Below are positions 54,560 to 63,079 of a stretch of 64,000 nucleotides of DNA, piece after piece (positions within the stretch are counted from its first letter, which is position 1; each line of letters opens with the position of its first letter). The stretch is from Nostoc sp. TH1S01. GTDB lineage: Bacteria; Cyanobacteriota; Cyanobacteriia; Cyanobacteriales; Nostocaceae. A program made the position numbers and the translations under genes. The notes beneath the pieces are model-generated. The model worked only from the letters and a program-made list of their open reading frames with translations, ran no database searches and was not told where the DNA came from. The stretch lies in assembly GCA_018993265.1 (NCBI GenBank), contig JAGKSW010000079.1, positions 1-64,000 on the forward strand. Reading direction: 5' to 3'.

Positions 54560-54883
54560 CTAGGGCTGTTTTTCCAGTTCAGCTTTCATCCGTTCTAGAG
54601 TGAAGTGCATTTGATCAAACATCTGTTGAGGAGTGATGCCAAACTGACCAAGCTGAGTTTTTAATTGTTCTACTGTCATTTGTGCCATGAAATCTTCTGA
54701 TAGCTCGAATCGCTTCATAAAGATGCGATAGCGATCCATCATGGCTTCCATTTGTTCAATGAACATTTTTTTGCCTTCGCGGTCAAACTTGCCATAATTG
54801 TTACCAAGTTTGATTAAGGCTTGGTAATCTTCAAAAAGCTCTTTTGCTTCTTGCTGCACTATCTCAGAATCAAAGAATCCCAT
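54560..54883 (-). CDS. DUF1825-family protein
   Basis: 107 residues, cyanobacteria-specific DUF1825. It is all-alpha and acidic/Met-rich: MGFFDSEIVQQEAKELFEDY, then repeated helices with MEAMMDRYRIFMKRFEL and QMTVEQLKTQLGQFGI. No signal peptide or membrane segment. Function unknown. Convergent with the PBP gene, 56 bp apart. Confidence 0.93.
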   Translation of the reverse strand: MGFFDSEIVQQEAKELFEDYQALIKLGNNYGKFDREGKKMFIEQMEAMMDRYRIFMKRFELSEDFMAQMTVEQLKTQLGQFGITPQQMFDQMHFTLERMKAELEKQP

Positions 54884-55065
54884 GTTGCTTATATTTAACT
54901 GAGTAATGATACTCAGCAGCTTATAGTGATGCTTATATTTTTATTCTAGTGTAGGGGATTCATAGAGAAAACAAACTTCGGTTGAAGTACGGTTTTTAAC
55001 CTAGATTCCAACACTTGACTTTAGTAGCTTTCTATTAATGTCTGAGAAGCACAGTTTTGTAGTTT

Positions 55066-55914
55066 CTAAGGATTGGCTGCTTTAAAAGTATTACATTGTT
55101 GTGGATCGCCTGTTTGAATACCTCGCTGAAACCAGCGTACCCTTTGGGCAGAACTGCCATGAGTAAAAGTTTCTGGCACTACATAACCCCTAGCTTGCTC
55201 TTGTAAGCGATCATCTCCAATACTACTAGCAGCATTTAAGGCTTCTTCTACATCACCTGTTTCTAAAATTTGCCGCGATCGCTGGGCGCGATTAGCCCAA
55301 ACTCCGGCAAAACAATCGGCTTGTAGTTCCTGGCGCACAGATAATTGATTTGCTTCTACTTGATCGGCTCGTTGTTGTCGCGATCGCACTTGCTCGGAAA
55401 TCCCCAGCAAGTTCTGGACATGATGCCCAACTTCATGGGCAATGACGTAAGCTTGAGCAAAGTCTCCTGGTGCTTGGTAGCGATTCTTTAAATCGCGGTA
55501 AAAGCTCAAGTCGATATATACTTTTTGGTCTTGCGGGCAGTAAAATGGCCCCACTGCGGAACGCGCAAACCCACAGGCAGATTCTACCGCATCGGAATAT
55601 AAAACTAACTTCGGCTTAACGTATCTTTCCCCACTTTGTTGAAATATCTCAGTCCAAGTATCTTCTGTATCAGCCAGCACTACGGAGACAAAATCAGCCA
55701 TTTGGTCTTGGGCTGGTGTCTGGGGTGATTCTGTGCCTGGGCGATCGCTATGTGGGTTATTTTGTTCTAAAATTACTCTGGGATCACCACCCAATAGCGC
55801 CACCAACAACGATAGCAGCAGTGCGCCAATTCCACCTCCAACTACGGGAGCCGAAACGCGCATTCCCCGTCTATCTTCAACATTTGTACTCCGACGACCT
55901 AATTGCCAACGCAT
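55066..55914 (-). CDS. Neutral zinc metallopeptidase (YpfJ/zinicin family)
   Basis: About 282 residues from the ATG at 55912-55914 (MRWQLGRRSTNVEDRRG). A single membrane helix (GALLLSLLVALLGG, about 30-45) anchors a periplasmic or extracellular domain with FYCPQDQKVYIDLSFYRDL and the zinc motif HEVGHH (AYVIAHEVGHHVQNLLG). Further ELQADCFAGVWAN supplies the third ligand region. The family is annotated as a putative metallopeptidase with unknown substrate. The frame opens 6 codons earlier (MGQAAI) but the chosen start matches the family's N-terminus. Confidence 0.9.
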   Translation of the reverse strand: MRWQLGRRSTNVEDRRGMRVSAPVVGGGIGALLLSLLVALLGGDPRVILEQNNPHSDRPGTESPQTPAQDQMADFVSVVLADTEDTWTEIFQQSGERYVKPKLVLYSDAVESACGFARSAVGPFYCPQDQKVYIDLSFYRDLKNRYQAPGDFAQAYVIAHEVGHHVQNLLGISEQVRSRQQRADQVEANQLSVRQELQADCFAGVWANRAQRSRQILETGDVEEALNAASSIGDDRLQEQARGYVVPETFTHGSSAQRVRWFQRGIQTGDPQQCNTFKAANP

Positions 55915-56137
55915 AATTGCTGCTTGCCCCAATCACCAACAAAGCAAAATTTACAGCAGGTAAGATAAAATCTATACCTACCCTTTAGCTATACTGTCTT
56001 GATATTACTGATTTCATCCGTTGAGTTCTTCTATCTTCGGTTAAACCAGCCACAAACGGCTGTAATTCTTCAGACAGGTTGTTAATCGGATACAGTTCAG
56101 TTAACCTGCACAAATATTAATCAGGGAGAAAAAATTT

Positions 56138-56662
56138 ATGGGACTGTTTGACCAAATTCTCGGTGCTGTGACTAATCCCAATCAACAAGGCAGCTTGGGT
56201 CAACTCGGAGGGATTATCAACACTGTACAACAACTAAGCGATCGCACTGGCGCAGATGCCTCGACAATCCAGTCTGTTTTAGGGATTGTGGGCAATTATG
56301 TGCGTTCTTCTTTACAACAAAAGCAAGCGACAGGTGGCGAAGCCGAAGCCCAAGCTTTGGTAAATCAATATGCGGGTACCTCTCCTAACTCCCAAGCTGT
56401 AGATTCGCTGTTTTCTTTTGGGATGCAACAACAAGTGGCTGAGGCGGTCGCTCAACGTACTGGTTTAGATGCTGGGACTATTCAACAATTACTACCTTTA
56501 ATAGTGCCAGTTGTGTTGAACTTTCTGCAATCAGGTGCCAACGCTCAAAATCCTCAATCTGGTAATAATTCTGTGTTAAGTGCCTTTTTAGATTCTGATA
56601 GGGATGGCGATGTTGATATTGCTGATGCGATTCGGATGGCGAGTCAGTATCTCGGCAGATAA
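56138..56662 (+). CDS. DUF937-family protein with dockerin/EF-hand-like tail
   Basis: 174 residues. Starts MGLFDQILGAVTNPNQQGS, typical of DUF937 (YidB-like) proteins, with helical LLPLIVPVVLNFLQ in the middle. Near the C-terminus (150-160) DSDRDGDVDIADA is an EF-hand-like calcium loop (D-x-D-x-D-x-D). The calcium-binding tail is unusual but seen in some cyanobacterial members. The function of the family is not settled. ATG preceded by GGGAGAA. Confidence 0.85.
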   Translation: MGLFDQILGAVTNPNQQGSLGQLGGIINTVQQLSDRTGADASTIQSVLGIVGNYVRSSLQQKQATGGEAEAQALVNQYAGTSPNSQAVDSLFSFGMQQQVAEAVAQRTGLDAGTIQQLLPLIVPVVLNFLQSGANAQNPQSGNNSVLSAFLDSDRDGDVDIADAIRMASQYLGR

Positions 56663-56758
56663 TGGGGTTGATTTCCACAGAATACATACGTTAGTCGTCA
56701 GAATCAGCGTATGTATTCTGTACCAATGACTTTTACCTTTTGCTTTTTGAGCTTTTTA

Positions 56759-57019
56759 CTACCCTCCACTCACAGGCGGAATCAGTACTACTTCATCACC
56801 ATTTTGGATTATTGTATCTGGTTCAACAAAAATTAAATTGATGCCAAAGCGGGTGATATCACGCCATTTAGCGAGTTCTGGACGTTCTACAATCAGGCGA
56901 TCGCACACGGCCTTCACAGGTGTACCTTCCGGAAATTCCAGCACTAATTCTGGAAGCTCAAAGGCTTCTTGATAAGCAGCGAATAATTTTACCGTGACTG
57001 TGATTGCAGATTTAGACAT
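56759..57019 (-). CDS. MoaD/ThiS-family sulfur-carrier protein
   Basis: About 86 residues from the ATG at 57017-57019 (MSKSAITVTVKLFAAYQEAF); the frame opens five codons earlier. Ubiquitin-like beta-grasp fold with the C-terminal diglycine PPVSGG that is activated as a thiocarboxylate. Length and the GLVLEFPEGTPV-like start fit MoaD (molybdopterin synthase small subunit) slightly better than ThiS. No moa/thi gene is adjacent, so the pathway is uncertain; the GG tail makes sulfur carrier function likely. Confidence 0.85.
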   Translation of the reverse strand: MSKSAITVTVKLFAAYQEAFELPELVLEFPEGTPVKAVCDRLIVERPELAKWRDITRFGINLIFVEPDTIIQNGDEVVLIPPVSGG

Positions 57020-57322
57020 ACAAAAGCTTGGCATTCTAGAACTTTTCTCAATCTAGAGTTTCCCAGACCGAAACATGGCACAGCAACTTGAGAACTTGTC
57101 ATTTATAATCACTAGCACAACTTGGATGTGGCTAATGTTATTAGCAAAAATACTATCATTCATTAGTCCAGAAAAAATGATGAGAAAAGTAAACGTTACT
57201 GAGCCTGTCGAAGTGCGGGTTTGGTCTGTGTGTAAGATGAACCGCGACTTCAGTCGCAGGCGTGCAAGATTTGAATAAACTGAACTGATGCAAAAATTTA
57301 CTCGCCACCAATCACAACAACA

Positions 57323-57628
57323 TTACTCCCAAGTGGAAACATCGCGCAGCACATCTGGGATTTCTCCCATCTCTAGGGGAAATTCTAGCAAAGTCTCTCT
57401 GTAACCTAAATATCCAGACTCCGCAAACGATAACAGCATTCGTTTGAGGGCAAACCAAACTTCTGATTCATATTCCCAATCACTATAACGCGAAGCTCGA
57501 CCTGCAATTGAACGTAGCGCCCAAAAATAAGAATTTCTCACTACAGAACCACCTTTTTTAAACTCCGGTAAGTCTGAATAGTGGAGAAATAATACTTGAT
57601 TTTCAATTCTGGCTTTCATAACAGCCAT
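57323..57628 (-). CDS. Conserved hypothetical protein, cyanobacterial
   Basis: 101 residues. No named domain recognised. An N-terminal strand-rich part (VMKARIENQVLFLHY) is followed by a helical, basic/aromatic part (SYFWALRSIAGRASRYSDW) and an acidic C-terminus. Soluble. The ORF is compact and starts with ATG; the second ATG is three codons in. Neighbouring 57075-57278 holds an unconvincing plus-strand ORF with repeat sequence. Confidence 0.7.
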   Translation of the reverse strand: MAVMKARIENQVLFLHYSDLPEFKKGGSVVRNSYFWALRSIAGRASRYSDWEYESEVWFALKRMLLSFAESGYLGYRETLLEFPLEMGEIPDVLRDVSTWE

Positions 57629-57670
57629 TTTAACGTGAGTTCGATGAATATCGTTTTGATATCACCCCAG

Positions 57671-57693
57671 CCTATCTCCTCGTAGGAGATAGG
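57671..57693. terminator. Hairpin downstream of the TonB receptor gene
   Basis: A 10-bp perfect stem (57671-57680 with 57684-57693, CCTATCTCCT arms) with a 3-nt loop, between the TonB-dependent receptor stop and the conserved hypothetical gene start, both on the minus strand. The tail lacks a T-run on the minus strand, so its terminator role is only probable. Confidence 0.5.
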
Positions 57694-57796
57694 CGTAAAA
57701 CCTTCATTTTTTATTACTCCTCCCTCGCCTTTTAGAAGAGAGAGGCCTGTCGAATTCACTTCATTTTAATTGATTGAGTCAGAAGTTGTGTGCATT

Positions 57797-59890
57797 CTAC
57801 AAACTGGAACTTAAGCCCAAACGGAAAGTAAACCCAGGACTGTAGATGCGATTTACTCGCTCGTATTGCTCACCCAGTAAATTTTCTAAGTACACTGTTA
57901 ATCCTAAATTGCCAGCTATGGGGATGCGACCACTAAAATCTAAGTTTAAATAAGATGGAGCAAAATCTGTAATTTGGTCTCCGGTTCTATTAAACAAGGC
58001 TCGACGCGCACCACTGTTGTATGTCATATACAAATTAGCTTGCCAACCGGAATTTTGATACCCAACTCCAGCTTGAAGTAAAGAATAAGGAATCAAACCC
58101 AACTGTAAGCCTCTTTCTGAGCCTGTTTTGATTTGAGCATCTGTATAGGTGTAGTTGAGAAAAGTTGACCAGCCAGAATTTAGTTTGAGTTGTAAGGCGG
58201 CTTCTAAACCATTGGTATCTACTAGCCCGATATTTGCCCAGCGTCCGGCTACTATCCCCAGACGATTATCTATACTGCTGCCGAAATAAGTAAACTGTCC
58301 AGTCAAATTGTCTGTGAATTTGATATCTACTCCCGCAGTCCAACTAGAGCCTGTTTCGGGTTCTAAATCAGGGTTGGGTTCCCAGCCATGAACTGTGTCA
58401 TAAACGTATAACTGGTCTAGTCCAGGGTTGCGTTGTCCGCCAGCCCAACTTCCACGCATGGCAAGTGTGGGGGTGAGGGCATAACGCAAGCCCACGCTAG
58501 GATTGAGATAGTTACCGAATTCTGTATCAAAACTCTGCCTGAGTCCTAAATCTAGCTGGAAATTATTAGTAATATTCCAACTATTGACAGCAAATAAAGC
58601 TGTGTTTAATAAATCTCTATTTTCGGTTTCATTATTAGCAATGCGAAGTGGGTTGGTACTCAAGACATCACCGTTTAAGTTAGTATTTTTTAAATCCAAT
58701 CCCCACCGTAATTTATTGTTCTGACTTAATTGCCACTCATGATCAATTCTGGCTGAAAACTGTTGTGTATCTAAAGCACCTGTCCGATAAAAGTTACCTG
58801 TTGGCCCGTAAGTGCTGAAATAGTTCTGATTATAACCAATGGTAGTAGTTAAATTAGAGCGATCGCCATTTCCTAAACGAGCTTTCCAAGATAAACCAAT
58901 ATTCAAGCCATCATGGTCTAAACGGTCTCTTTGCAGCGGGAAACCAAAATAAATTAAACCTCGACGGCTACTCAAAGCAGTCACATCTAAATTTAAAGTA
59001 TTTCGAGAATTTAAATCTATGCCGATGTTACCAAAATAAGTACTGGTTGCTGTATCTGCATTGAATAAAAAACCTTGAGCATCGCGGTTTGCTGCACCTA
59101 TAGGAACACGATAGCGGTTATCGGTGAAAAATCTTTCAAAGCTGAAGTTATATCTCGCAGCACCCACTGAACCACTAAAACTAGTCTGTTGATTATTTAA
59201 GCTTAAGGAACCATATTCTATACTGCCAGTTAGCTTTGGTTTACCGTAACCTTCTTTGGTGATAATATTAACAACTCCACCAAAAGCTGAGGAACCATAC
59301 AAAGTAGAAGCTACACCGCTAGATAATTCTACTCGTTCGATTGATTCTACAGGAATACTATTTAAATCTGTTGTGCCATGATAAGTGTTGATATTATTAT
59401 TAATCGGTCTGCCATTAATTAAAAATACAGATTGATTAATTGAAGCTCCGCGATAATATGTGCCTGTATGAATATCTGCACCATGACCGACATCATTAAT
59501 CGCAAAACCAGGCAATCTTTTTAAAACATCAGCAACGCTAGTAGCTCCCTGTTTTTGGATTTCTTCTTTTTCAATTACATACACAGGTGTGGAGCCAGAT
59601 AAAGTATCTTGTTCTCCAATTACTTCTGTAGAAATATCTGCATCTTCAGCAGGTTGTGTTTCTACTTCTGGCTGAACTTCTTGATTAACTTCTACATCAG
59701 TACCTGTTTCTTGAGTTAGTAATTCAGCACGAGTAATAGGTAACTCAAATTTTTTTAATTCAGGAAAATTTGAAGTTACTGGAGTTAATTCAGTGCCAGC
59801 TTGCTGTTGAATTTCAGTCTCAATGGCTTCAACAGGTAAAGTTATCAGTAAATTTGGTAAAGCAACTAGCAGCCAACAATTATTTTTCAC
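57797..59890 (-). CDS. TonB-dependent outer-membrane receptor
   Basis: About 697 residues from the GTG at 59890 (read as MKNNCWLLVALPNLL); the frame opens 9 codons earlier at a TTG. Signal peptide, then an acidic linker, plug (about 95-215: EIQKQGATSVADVLKRLPGF; ASTLYGSSAFGGVVNIITKEG) and a 22-stranded-type barrel rich in aromatic strands, ending RLGLSSSL. Plug sequence is of the cobalamin/siderophore receptor type (BtuB/CirA-like). It takes up large, scarce solutes such as iron chelators or cobalamin. No AMIN domain, transporter or regulator is adjacent; ligand cannot be assigned. Confidence 0.92.
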   Translation of the reverse strand: MKNNCWLLVALPNLLITLPVEAIETEIQQQAGTELTPVTSNFPELKKFELPITRAELLTQETGTDVEVNQEVQPEVETQPAEDADISTEVIGEQDTLSGSTPVYVIEKEEIQKQGATSVADVLKRLPGFAINDVGHGADIHTGTYYRGASINQSVFLINGRPINNNINTYHGTTDLNSIPVESIERVELSSGVASTLYGSSAFGGVVNIITKEGYGKPKLTGSIEYGSLSLNNQQTSFSGSVGAARYNFSFERFFTDNRYRVPIGAANRDAQGFLFNADTATSTYFGNIGIDLNSRNTLNLDVTALSSRRGLIYFGFPLQRDRLDHDGLNIGLSWKARLGNGDRSNLTTTIGYNQNYFSTYGPTGNFYRTGALDTQQFSARIDHEWQLSQNNKLRWGLDLKNTNLNGDVLSTNPLRIANNETENRDLLNTALFAVNSWNITNNFQLDLGLRQSFDTEFGNYLNPSVGLRYALTPTLAMRGSWAGGQRNPGLDQLYVYDTVHGWEPNPDLEPETGSSWTAGVDIKFTDNLTGQFTYFGSSIDNRLGIVAGRWANIGLVDTNGLEAALQLKLNSGWSTFLNYTYTDAQIKTGSERGLQLGLIPYSLLQAGVGYQNSGWQANLYMTYNSGARRALFNRTGDQITDFAPSYLNLDFSGRIPIAGNLGLTVYLENLLGEQYERVNRIYSPGFTFRLGLSSSL

Positions 59891-60044
59891 TTCTCGTCTC
59901 ACACCAAGTAACAACAATCACCAAAGGGTAATTTTGCGGTTGTTGCAAAACTTTGTCAAACGACATATTGTCGTATTTGTCATCAGAAATTAATGAATCA
60001 AGCAAATATTAGTATTCTATATTTTTGAAAAACTTATTAAATGT

Positions 60045-60086
60045 AAAAAACTAGAAGAGTAATTATGATTACTCTTCTAGTTTTTT
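60045..60086. terminator. Bidirectional terminator
   Basis: A perfect 19-bp stem (60045-60063 with 60068-60086), arms AAAAAACTAGAAGAGTAAT and its complement, 4-nt loop, and T-runs on both sides. It ends transcription of the 60108-60329 peptide gene on the minus strand. Confidence 0.9.
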
Positions 60087-60107
60087 AGCTTACTCATTAA
60101 TTAACAC

Positions 60108-60329
60108 CTAACAGAAGGCATTATAGCCAAAGCCATAGCCACCATAGCTACCATAGCTACCGAAACCACCGAAACCACCATAGCCTGCACTAAATCCAGA
60201 TGATGTTGAATAAAAACCACCTTCAAGAGATAGTATTTCTTGGCTAGTTAGCTTATCCAAAAAGCTTTCAGAATCATCAAACAGTTCATAACCAAGAATA
60301 TTTAATCCATTAATGGTAATATTCGCCAT
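60108..60329 (-). CDS. Gly/Tyr/Phe-rich double-glycine leader peptide (RiPP/bacteriocin-like precursor)
   Basis: 73 residues. An acidic leader (MANITINGLNILGYELFDDS, then SFLDKLTSQEILSLEGG) ends in a double-glycine site at residues 37-38, of the type cut by C39-peptidase ABC exporters. The core (39-73) has 12 Gly, 6 Tyr, 6 Phe and 6 Ser, repeating GGFG, SYG and GYG, and ends in the only Cys (AFC). Strong AAGGAG is 8-9 nt before the ATG, and a perfect terminator follows. The leader is of the cyanobacterial bacteriocin-type family found across Nostocales. No modifying enzyme or exporter gene lies nearby, so the maturation route is unknown. Antimicrobial function is inference. Confidence 0.8.
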   Translation of the reverse strand: MANITINGLNILGYELFDDSESFLDKLTSQEILSLEGGFYSTSSGFSAGYGGFGGFGSYGSYGGYGFGYNAFC

Positions 60330-60546
60330 TAGCTTTGCTCCTTGATTTGCAAGTATTAGACCAATGAATTTATGTTTTGTCTAATTTTGATGTTTGCAAA
60401 GCAATGAGATAAATTCAACATTTTCCAAAAAATAACTAGACATAAATTCGAGATTTAAGTCTGGAAAAATTTTTGTAGATTTGTATACAGCGTCTCTACA
60501 AAAACTGATAAATTACATTTTCATCAAGCAACGGTATAAGGTGGAA

Positions 60547-61461
60547 CTAAGCGATTTGGACTGCAAGTTGAATTTCTTGTTGCCAGCGATGGAGTAAATC
60601 TTTGGTTCTCTCGTAGGCAATTTTTTGGTTTTGATTTTCAAAATATTCAGATGCTTTATTTAAATCAGCGATCGCTCTTTGATGATACCCTAGATAATAC
60701 TGAGCTATGCCACGATTCAAATAAGCTTGACCATTACTAGGATCTAGCCTAATCACTTCCGAAAAATGATTGACGGCTGCGGTATTGTCTCCGTGACGAC
60801 CACACACACAACCAAGGTTAAAGTAAGCTCTGTAATCATGAGCGTTAAACCGAATCGCTAAATTAAAGTCTTGCATTGCTGCGCCTAAATTATGCAACTG
60901 AAAATGCGCTAAACCTCTATCGTTGTAAATATCTGCAAACAATATTTTGGCGACTGCTGGAATTTGTGTTAGCGCCAAATTAAAATCTGTAATTGCAGAT
61001 GTGTGATCACCAAGTGCATTATGCGCTACACCGCGATTATAGTAGGCGCGAAAATCTTGAGGTTTGTGAGCGATCGCTAAATTATCATCTTCAACAGCAC
61101 TGATATAATTGCCTTGTCTGTAATATGCTAACCCCCGATTTAGATAAGCTTCGACATTATTTGGAGAAAAATTTATTGCTTGGGTACAATCAGCGATCGC
61201 TTGATAGTAATCTTGTAAATGAAGATAAGCAAGACAACGATTACTGTAGGCTACAGCATTTTTTCCCTTCTGAGCGATTGCTTGATTAAAGTGAACTATA
61301 GCTGCTTCATAGTTACCTTGCTGCATCTGCAACACACCCAAATTCACAGACTCGCTATTTAGGGTTTGCGCCAGAGATATTGGTAGAAATGAAAACTGAC
61401 TCGCAAAAGTCACAGAAAACACAACTAGCAAACTGAATAAAAACCGCCAAAAATTAGTCAT
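60547..61461 (-). CDS. Exported TPR-repeat protein
   Basis: About 304 residues from the ATG at 61459-61461 (MTNFWRFLFSLLVVFSV); the frame opens 8 codons earlier at TTG. A signal peptide with cleavage near ISLAQT is followed by 7-8 TPR units (for example GNYEAAIVHFNQAIAQKGKN, DYYQAIADCTQAINFSPNN, GDNTAAVNHFSEVIRLDPSN), ending in an aliphatic tail. TPR arrays scaffold protein complexes. Located in the periplasm or thylakoid lumen. Same strand as petJ, 85 bp downstream of it. Confidence 0.9.
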   Translation of the reverse strand: MTNFWRFLFSLLVVFSVTFASQFSFLPISLAQTLNSESVNLGVLQMQQGNYEAAIVHFNQAIAQKGKNAVAYSNRCLAYLHLQDYYQAIADCTQAINFSPNNVEAYLNRGLAYYRQGNYISAVEDDNLAIAHKPQDFRAYYNRGVAHNALGDHTSAITDFNLALTQIPAVAKILFADIYNDRGLAHFQLHNLGAAMQDFNLAIRFNAHDYRAYFNLGCVCGRHGDNTAAVNHFSEVIRLDPSNGQAYLNRGIAQYYLGYHQRAIADLNKASEYFENQNQKIAYERTKDLLHRWQQEIQLAVQIA

Positions 61462-61496
61462 AATTATCATCGACAATTTCGGCAAAACAACATAAT

Positions 61497-61519
61497 CTGC
61501 GGGACAATTAGCCCCGCAG
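61497..61519 (-). terminator. Hairpin after petJ
   Basis: A 7-bp GC-rich stem CTGCGGG/CCCGCAG (61497-61503 with 61513-61519) between petJ and the TPR gene. It may end petJ transcription; no strong U-run follows. Confidence 0.5.
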
Positions 61520-61545
61520 TTTGTAAGACTATACTAGTCTATACT

Positions 61546-61884
61546 CTACTTCCAGTTTTTGTTGTTTGCTTCGTCTAATACGTAAGCAGCTACGTCTTCA
61601 ATTTGATCAGCTTTTAGACGACCTTTAAAAGCAGGCATGGCATTTTTACCATTGGTTACTTGAGCAATAATGGCCTCTGCGGAGTTCATACCGTACTTAT
61701 CTAAATCCTCTTTTTTCAAGGTCTTGGCAGCGTTAACTAAATTTTTACCGCCTGCATGACAAGAAGCACAATTAGCACTAAATACTTTAGCTCCATTTTC
61801 GATGTTGGCAGCTAAAGCTGGGGTGCTGAAGGCAAAAGTGAAGATAGCAATGCCTAACAGCAAAACGGAAATAACTTTTTTCAT
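61546..61884 (-). CDS. petJ: Cytochrome c6
   Basis: 112 residues from the ATG at 61882-61884. A thylakoid signal peptide ([19 protein letters not shown], cleavage after PALA) releases mature [25 protein letters not shown] binds haem and Met in NAMPAF is the axial ligand; the C-terminus ends NNKNWK. Cytochrome c6 carries electrons from cytochrome b6f to photosystem I or oxidase, replacing plastocyanin when copper is low. The frame extends 19 codons upstream but the signal peptide sets the start. Expression in cyanobacteria is usually copper-repressed; no repressor is adjacent. Confidence 0.96.
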   Translation of the reverse strand: MKKVISVLLLGIAIFTFAFSTPALAANIENGAKVFSANCASCHAGGKNLVNAAKTLKKEDLDKYGMNSAEAIIAQVTNGKNAMPAFKGRLKADQIEDVAAYVLDEANNKNWK

Positions 61885-61941
61885 GGAGTGTTCTCTCTGA
61901 AACCAACGTACATTTCGGACGATATCATTCTTAATTGTCAA

Positions 61942-62439
61942 TTGATGAAATTCCCCTCGTCAAAAGACAGGCTGTCAAACTTCGCTGTAATGATTGTGAA
62001 TAGACAATTTCATCAGTTAAGAAAAACTCATATAAAAATAGGCGATCGCACTCTTGCTATACTTACAATCAGTATGTAATTGGTAGCAGATCAATTTTCC
62101 TGTTTATCCGGCAGAATGTTACATATAGTAATCTGGTTTGATTTTTGAAATTACTTGTCAAGGCTGGGAGTAGAAAGTAGGAAAGAGAATTTTTTGGATT
62201 TACTATACTTTTTCAGCAATCAAATATGATTCCTAGAGAAAGATTTTTATGACAAGTAAAGCATCTGGTCAAATAATAATTATTTTAGATTTTACTTGTT
62301 GACATCCAATCGAGAAATCACTAGTAAAAAAAGGCTGAAGTATGAAGTCTGAAGTATGAAATGAAGAAACCCTTAGAGTGAGCTTTTCAGCAATTGATAA
62401 TGGGTGCTTTATTTCTGCCTTACTGTACTAGCCTCTTTT
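61942..62439. other. Repeat-containing gap between petJ and GNAT gene
   Basis: About 498 bp. Includes an imperfect inverted pair at about 62124-62238 (GGTTTGATTTTTGAAAT facing TTTTTCAGCAATCAAATATG) and the second 111-bp CTAGTA element (62321-62431). A HIP1 site lies at 62042. No gene is supported. Confidence 0.55.
62321..62431. repeat. 111-bp MITE-like element, copy 2
   Basis: Ends CTAGTA and GTACTAG. Same length as, and about 94% identical to, the element at 46547-46657, with changes clustered near the right end. Located downstream of the GNAT gene. Confidence 0.85.
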
Positions 62440-62925
62440 TCATTGTTTTGCTGCTAAATTTTTCAGGTTCTCTTCGGTAACGCGACAAATTCGCCAATCA
62501 TCTAAAATGGTGGCTCCCATAGTGCGGTAAAATGCTTGTGCTGGCTCATTCCAATCGAGGACACTCCATTCTAAGCGTCCGCAATTCCGCTCAACAGCAA
62601 TTTGCGCTAGTTTAATTAAAAGTGCTTTACCAATACCTTGACGACGATATTCTGGTAAAACAAACAAATCTTCGAGGTAAATTCCTGGCTTGGTGAGAAA
62701 GGTAGAATAGTTGTGAAAGAACAAGGCAAAGCCTACAGCCTGGCCTTGAGATTCTGCCAAGATGGCCTCAATATATTTTGGCGAACCAAATAGATGCTCT
62801 TGGAGTGCTGCAACATTTCCTGTGACGGCATGAGATAATTTCTCATACTCCGCCAACTGTTTAATTAATTGAAATAGTACGTTGCTATCAGCAGGTTCAG
62901 CAAAACGCAAAATTAAATCGGTCAT
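62440..62925 (-). CDS. GNAT-family N-acetyltransferase (diamine acetyltransferase-like)
   Basis: 161 residues. Beta1-alpha1 LRFAEPADSNVLFQLIKQLAEY, and the acetyl-CoA motif YLEDLFVLPEYRRQGIGKALL (RRQGIG loop), with LEWSVLDWNEPAQAFYRTMGA at beta5-alpha4. The LEDLFV-W(S)VLDWN pattern and length resemble spermidine/thialysine N-acetyltransferases (SAT-like), so a polyamine or lysine-analogue substrate is possible. ATG start; upstream of it the DNA is a heptamer repeat (TCATTAG type, 62922-62964). Confidence 0.88.
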   Translation of the reverse strand: MTDLILRFAEPADSNVLFQLIKQLAEYEKLSHAVTGNVAALQEHLFGSPKYIEAILAESQGQAVGFALFFHNYSTFLTKPGIYLEDLFVLPEYRRQGIGKALLIKLAQIAVERNCGRLEWSVLDWNEPAQAFYRTMGATILDDWRICRVTEENLKNLAAKQ

Positions 62926-62964
62926 TAGTCATTAGTCATTAGTCCATAGTCATTAGTCCATAGT
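62922..62964. repeat. Heptamer tandem repeat (TCATTAG/CCATAGT)
   Basis: Repeats of GTCATTA and GTCCATA. It starts at the GNAT start codon and runs upstream of it, between that gene and the sigma factor gene. Typical of short tandem repeats in heterocystous cyanobacteria. Confidence 0.8.
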
Positions 62965-63079
62965 TAAGCTAAAGAGTCAAGACTAATTAGACTAAGACTA
63001 AAACTCAGCACTCAGCACTCAGCGAGAAGTTGCGTGCGCGGGTTCCCCGCGTTGAGCAAACTTCGGTGACTCAGCACTT

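Noticed and set aside
57075-57278. 67-codon plus-strand ORF between moaD-like and hypothetical genes
   Set aside because: Its C-terminal part is repeat sequence (GACTTCAGTCGC) and no family is seen.
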